Shown here: one piece after another, positions 30,903 to 33,032 of the stretch
Numbering within the stretch: position 1 is the stretch's first letter
Layout: every line of letters starts with the position of its first letter
Assembly: GCA_002344345.1 (NCBI GenBank)
Contig: DDTL01000063.1
Span: 1-33,032 of the forward strand
Source: Saprospiraceae bacterium UBA2365
GTDB lineage: Bacteria; Bacteroidota; Bacteroidia; Chitinophagales; Saprospiraceae
Length of the DNA stretch: 33,032 bases
Direction of reading: 5' to 3'
The notes under the pieces: generated by a model
Databases searched by the model: none
Told to the model about the DNA's origin: nothing
What the model saw: the letters and a program-made list of their open reading frames with translations, nothing else
Made by a program: the position numbers and the translations under genes

Positions 30903-32597
30903 ATGGCAGCAAACAGATTGATAGAATGCGTTCCGAATTTCAGCGAAGGCAGAGATATGCATATTATTCAACAGATAACGGATGAAATTAAAACCGTCGA
31001 AGGTGTCCAATTGCTCAATGTGGATCCCGGAAAGGCTACCAACAGAACCGTGGTAACCTTTGTAGGCGAACCCGGACAGGTGATCGAAGCAGCCTTTCGC
31101 GCCATCAAAAAAGCAGGCGAAGTGATCGATATGTCCAAACACTCCGGAGAACATCCGCGTATGGGCGCAACAGATGTTTGCCCGCTGATCCCGATTTCCG
31201 GTATTTCGATGGAAGAAGTGGTAAAATATGCCTTGCAATTAGCCAAAAGAGTCGGTGAGGAACTATCCATTCCCGTCTATTGTTACGAAGAAGCCGCTCA
31301 GAAACCCGACCGGAAAAACCTGGCGACCATTCGAGCAGGAGAATATGAAGGACTGGCTAAAAAACTGGAAGATCTTAACTGGCAACCGGATTTCGGTAAA
31401 GCAGTTTTCAATCCAAAGTCAGGAGCTACCGTGATCGGCGCAAGGGATTTTTTGGTAGCCTATAACATCAATCTCAACACCACTTCCACGCGCAGAGCCA
31501 ATTCCATCGCTTTTGACCTGAGGGAAAACGGACGTATCCTGAGAGAAGGCGATCCGGTCACAGGCAAAGTTATTTTGGATGAAAACGGCGAACCTAAACG
31601 GCAACCAGGCGTACTGAAATCGGTCAAAGCCATCGGTTGGTATATTGAAGAATATGGTATTGCGCAGGTTTCGATGAACCTGACCAATATAGAGATCACA
31701 CCCTTGCACGTCGCATTTGATGAGGCTGTAAAAAGCGCGACTTCCCGTGGAATAAGGGTGACAGGCAGTGAACTGGTTGGTTTGGTCCCTAAAAAAGTAT
31801 TGACCGATGCCGGAAAGTATTTCCTTGAAAAGCAGGAAAGATCAGTAGGCGTGTCAGAATCCGAACTCATTCATATCGCTGTGAAATCATTGGGACTGGA
31901 CGAACTGGCTCCATTCAACCCGAGAGAAAGAGTGATCGAATACCTCCTGGAAGACCCGGCACAGAAAGCATTGGTTTCCAAAGATCTGGAGGCATTTGCT
32001 GATGCGACGGCTTCCGAAAGTCCTGCTCCCGGTGGCGGAAGTATAGCGGCTTATGTGGGCGCTTTGGGCGCTTCCCTGGGAGCGATGGTGGGCAATCTTT
32101 CATCGCATAAACCCGGTTGGGATGATCGCTGGGCGTATTTCAGCGAATGGGCTGCAAAAGGACAGGCTTTGAAGGAAGAGCTGCTGTTCCTGGTGGATGA
32201 GGACACGCGTGCTTTCAATGCCATCATCGATGCGGTAAGAATGCCCAAGGCAACGGATGACGAAAAGAAAAGCCGTTCTGAGGCGATGAAACAGGCTACC
32301 AAATATGCGATTGAAGTGCCATTCAGGGTGATGGAAACAGCCTGGAAAAGTTTTGAGGTATTGGAGGAAATGACTGCCCATGGCAACCCGAACTCAGTTT
32401 CCGATGCAGGTGTGGGAGTGCTCTGTGCAAAAACTGCCGTATTTGGCGCCTATCTCAATGTGATGATCAACTGCATGGGCCTGAAAGACCCTGATTTTGT
32501 AAATGATATGCAGTCCAGGGCCAATGCAATGCTGGAGAATGCGGTCAAAAAAGAACAGGAGATCATGGATGCGGTCAAAGCCAAAATCGGCATTTAA
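30903..32597 (+). CDS. ftcD: Bifunctional glutamate formimidoyltransferase / formimidoyl-THF cyclodeaminase
   Basis: This 564-residue protein matches the full length of the fused mammalian-type FTCD (about 540). The first half transfers the formimino group from N-formimino-glutamate (a histidine breakdown product) to tetrahydrofolate; the second releases ammonia to give 5,10-methenyl-THF. Seen: 'ECVPNFSEGRD' (start of the transferase), 'GEHPRMGATDVCPLIPI' with His84 at the catalytic position, 'FGARDFLVAYN-like' strand 'VIGARDFLVAYNINLNT', 'GVLKSVKAIGWYIEEYGIAQ', and 'VTGSELVGLVPKK' (transferase C-terminal subdomain). The cyclodeaminase domain spans about 355-550: 'FADATASESPAPGGGSIAAY', 'GALGASLGAMVGNLS', 'NPNSVSDAGVGVL' and 'AYLNVMINC'. 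No hut genes are adjacent. Confidence 0.97.
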   Translation: MAANRLIECVPNFSEGRDMHIIQQITDEIKTVEGVQLLNVDPGKATNRTVVTFVGEPGQVIEAAFRAIKKAGEVIDMSKHSGEHPRMGATDVCPLIPISGISMEEVVKYALQLAKRVGEELSIPVYCYEEAAQKPDRKNLATIRAGEYEGLAKKLEDLNWQPDFGKAVFNPKSGATVIGARDFLVAYNINLNTTSTRRANSIAFDLRENGRILREGDPVTGKVILDENGEPKRQPGVLKSVKAIGWYIEEYGIAQVSMNLTNIEITPLHVAFDEAVKSATSRGIRVTGSELVGLVPKKVLTDAGKYFLEKQERSVGVSESELIHIAVKSLGLDELAPFNPRERVIEYLLEDPAQKALVSKDLEAFADATASESPAPGGGSIAAYVGALGASLGAMVGNLSSHKPGWDDRWAYFSEWAAKGQALKEELLFLVDEDTRAFNAIIDAVRMPKATDDEKKSRSEAMKQATKYAIEVPFRVMETAWKSFEVLEEMTAHGNPNSVSDAGVGVLCAKTAVFGAYLNVMINCMGLKDPDFVNDMQSRANAMLENAVKKEQEIMDAVKAKIGI

Positions 32598-32629
32598 CCA
32601 GTCATTATTGTATTGAAATTATACGACCG

Positions 32630-32666
32630 AACCCGGCATGGAATCTTCCCGGAGCCGGGTTTTTTA
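32630..32666 (+). terminator. Intrinsic terminator of ftcD
   Basis: AACCCGGC (32630-32637) pairs with GCCGGGTT (32654-32661) around a 16-base loop that can itself fold further. T residues follow directly. It starts 32 bases after the ftcD stop codon. Confidence 0.85.
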
Positions 32667-33000
32667 TACCTTTTTCGGGTATTTCCAATAGCGATTATCA
32701 CCAAATCAATATTTATTTCAGCTTATTCGCTGATGATAATACAGTCTTTTATGCATAAAAACATTGAAATTGGAGTAGTAAAAACTCCATCACCACCTGG
32801 TAAAAACACCCTCATCATTCAGACTCAGCACTAAAACACAAAAGCAAATTTCGCAATTAAACCAGGAACAAAGCCAGCACCAAATATTATTCTGCCATTA
32901 AAATAAGTTCAAAAACTTAACCGAAAAAATTTTGAAATCTGACCGAAAAATCCTATATTTATCGCTTAAACCATAGTATGATAAGAAGTTCACATCATAA
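32667..33000. other. AT-rich gap after ftcD with no recognised gene
   Basis: About 330 bases hold no convincing gene or RNA. A short frame starting with TTG runs through the terminator and part of this gap but has no signal, domain or ribosome-binding support. Poly-A-rich sequence such as CCGAAAAAATTTTG precedes the octamer array at the end. Confidence 0.6.
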
Positions 33001-33032
33001 TCTACGGCTCTACGGCTCTACGGCTCTACGGC
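33001..33032. repeat. Octamer tandem repeat TCTACGGC, at least four copies
   Basis: Four exact copies of the 8-base unit TCTACGGC fill the final 32 bases and reach the window edge, so the array probably continues. It is GC-rich compared with the AT-rich flank and is noncoding as seen. Confidence 0.93.

Noticed and set aside
32613..32834. 73-residue plus-strand frame after ftcD
   Set aside because: It begins with TTG in the ftcD terminator and its N-terminus is the translated hairpin.

Overview
The window reads as chromosomal DNA of a Bacteroidota bacterium, most likely from the Saprospiria or a nearby environmental class. This is an inference from gene content, not from a marker gene. The supporting signs are a SusC/SusD pair, large TonB-dependent receptors with an N-terminal carboxypeptidase-regulatory-like domain, a type IX secretion (T9SS) sorting domain, a PorV/PorQ-like protein, several lipoproteins, A-rich leaders without Shine-Dalgarno sequences, and -7 boxes of the Bacteroidetes form TAnnTTTG. 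I see no rRNA, tRNA, CRISPR, transposase, integrase or phage gene.

Layout. Positions 1-334 hold a tandem repeat of about 140-148 bp units with an octamer expansion and a hairpin in each unit. Positions 517-7797 form a Sus-like glycan-uptake locus: a T9SS-exported string of five SusE/SusF-type modules (minus strand), divergent from susC and susD (plus strand). The SusD is unusually long and appears to carry two SusE/SusF-type modules inserted in its body. A structured palindromic segment and a terminator follow. Positions 8003-11156 (minus) encode a HEAT-repeat/cyclophilin lipoprotein followed by glycine-cleavage GcvT. A D-2-hydroxyacid dehydrogenase stands alone at 11602-12531.

Positions 12974-22130 (plus) hold a three-gene outer-membrane locus: a 1201-residue TonB-dependent receptor without a SusD partner, a 1358-residue secreted protein with a divergent C-terminal sorting-like domain, and a PorV/PorQ-like beta-barrel. 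This is the best candidate here for an incompletely described system: the three parts look like a transporter, a cell-surface or secreted cargo, and a T9SS shuttle.

The rest is mostly housekeeping: greA and a HIT-family hydrolase (plus); pcrB-like prenylglyceryl phosphate synthase, rsgA and thrS (minus); a small DUF2892 membrane protein (plus); a DUF4348-like lipoprotein (minus); a three-gene unit of lipoprotein, 98-residue protein and 4'-phosphopantetheinyl transferase (minus); one further lipoprotein (minus); and a bifunctional formiminotransferase-cyclodeaminase (plus). The window ends in an octamer tandem repeat that runs off the edge. FtcD and GcvT both feed one-carbon units to tetrahydrofolate. 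Several convergent gene pairs share long-stem hairpins, two of which overlap coding 3' ends.
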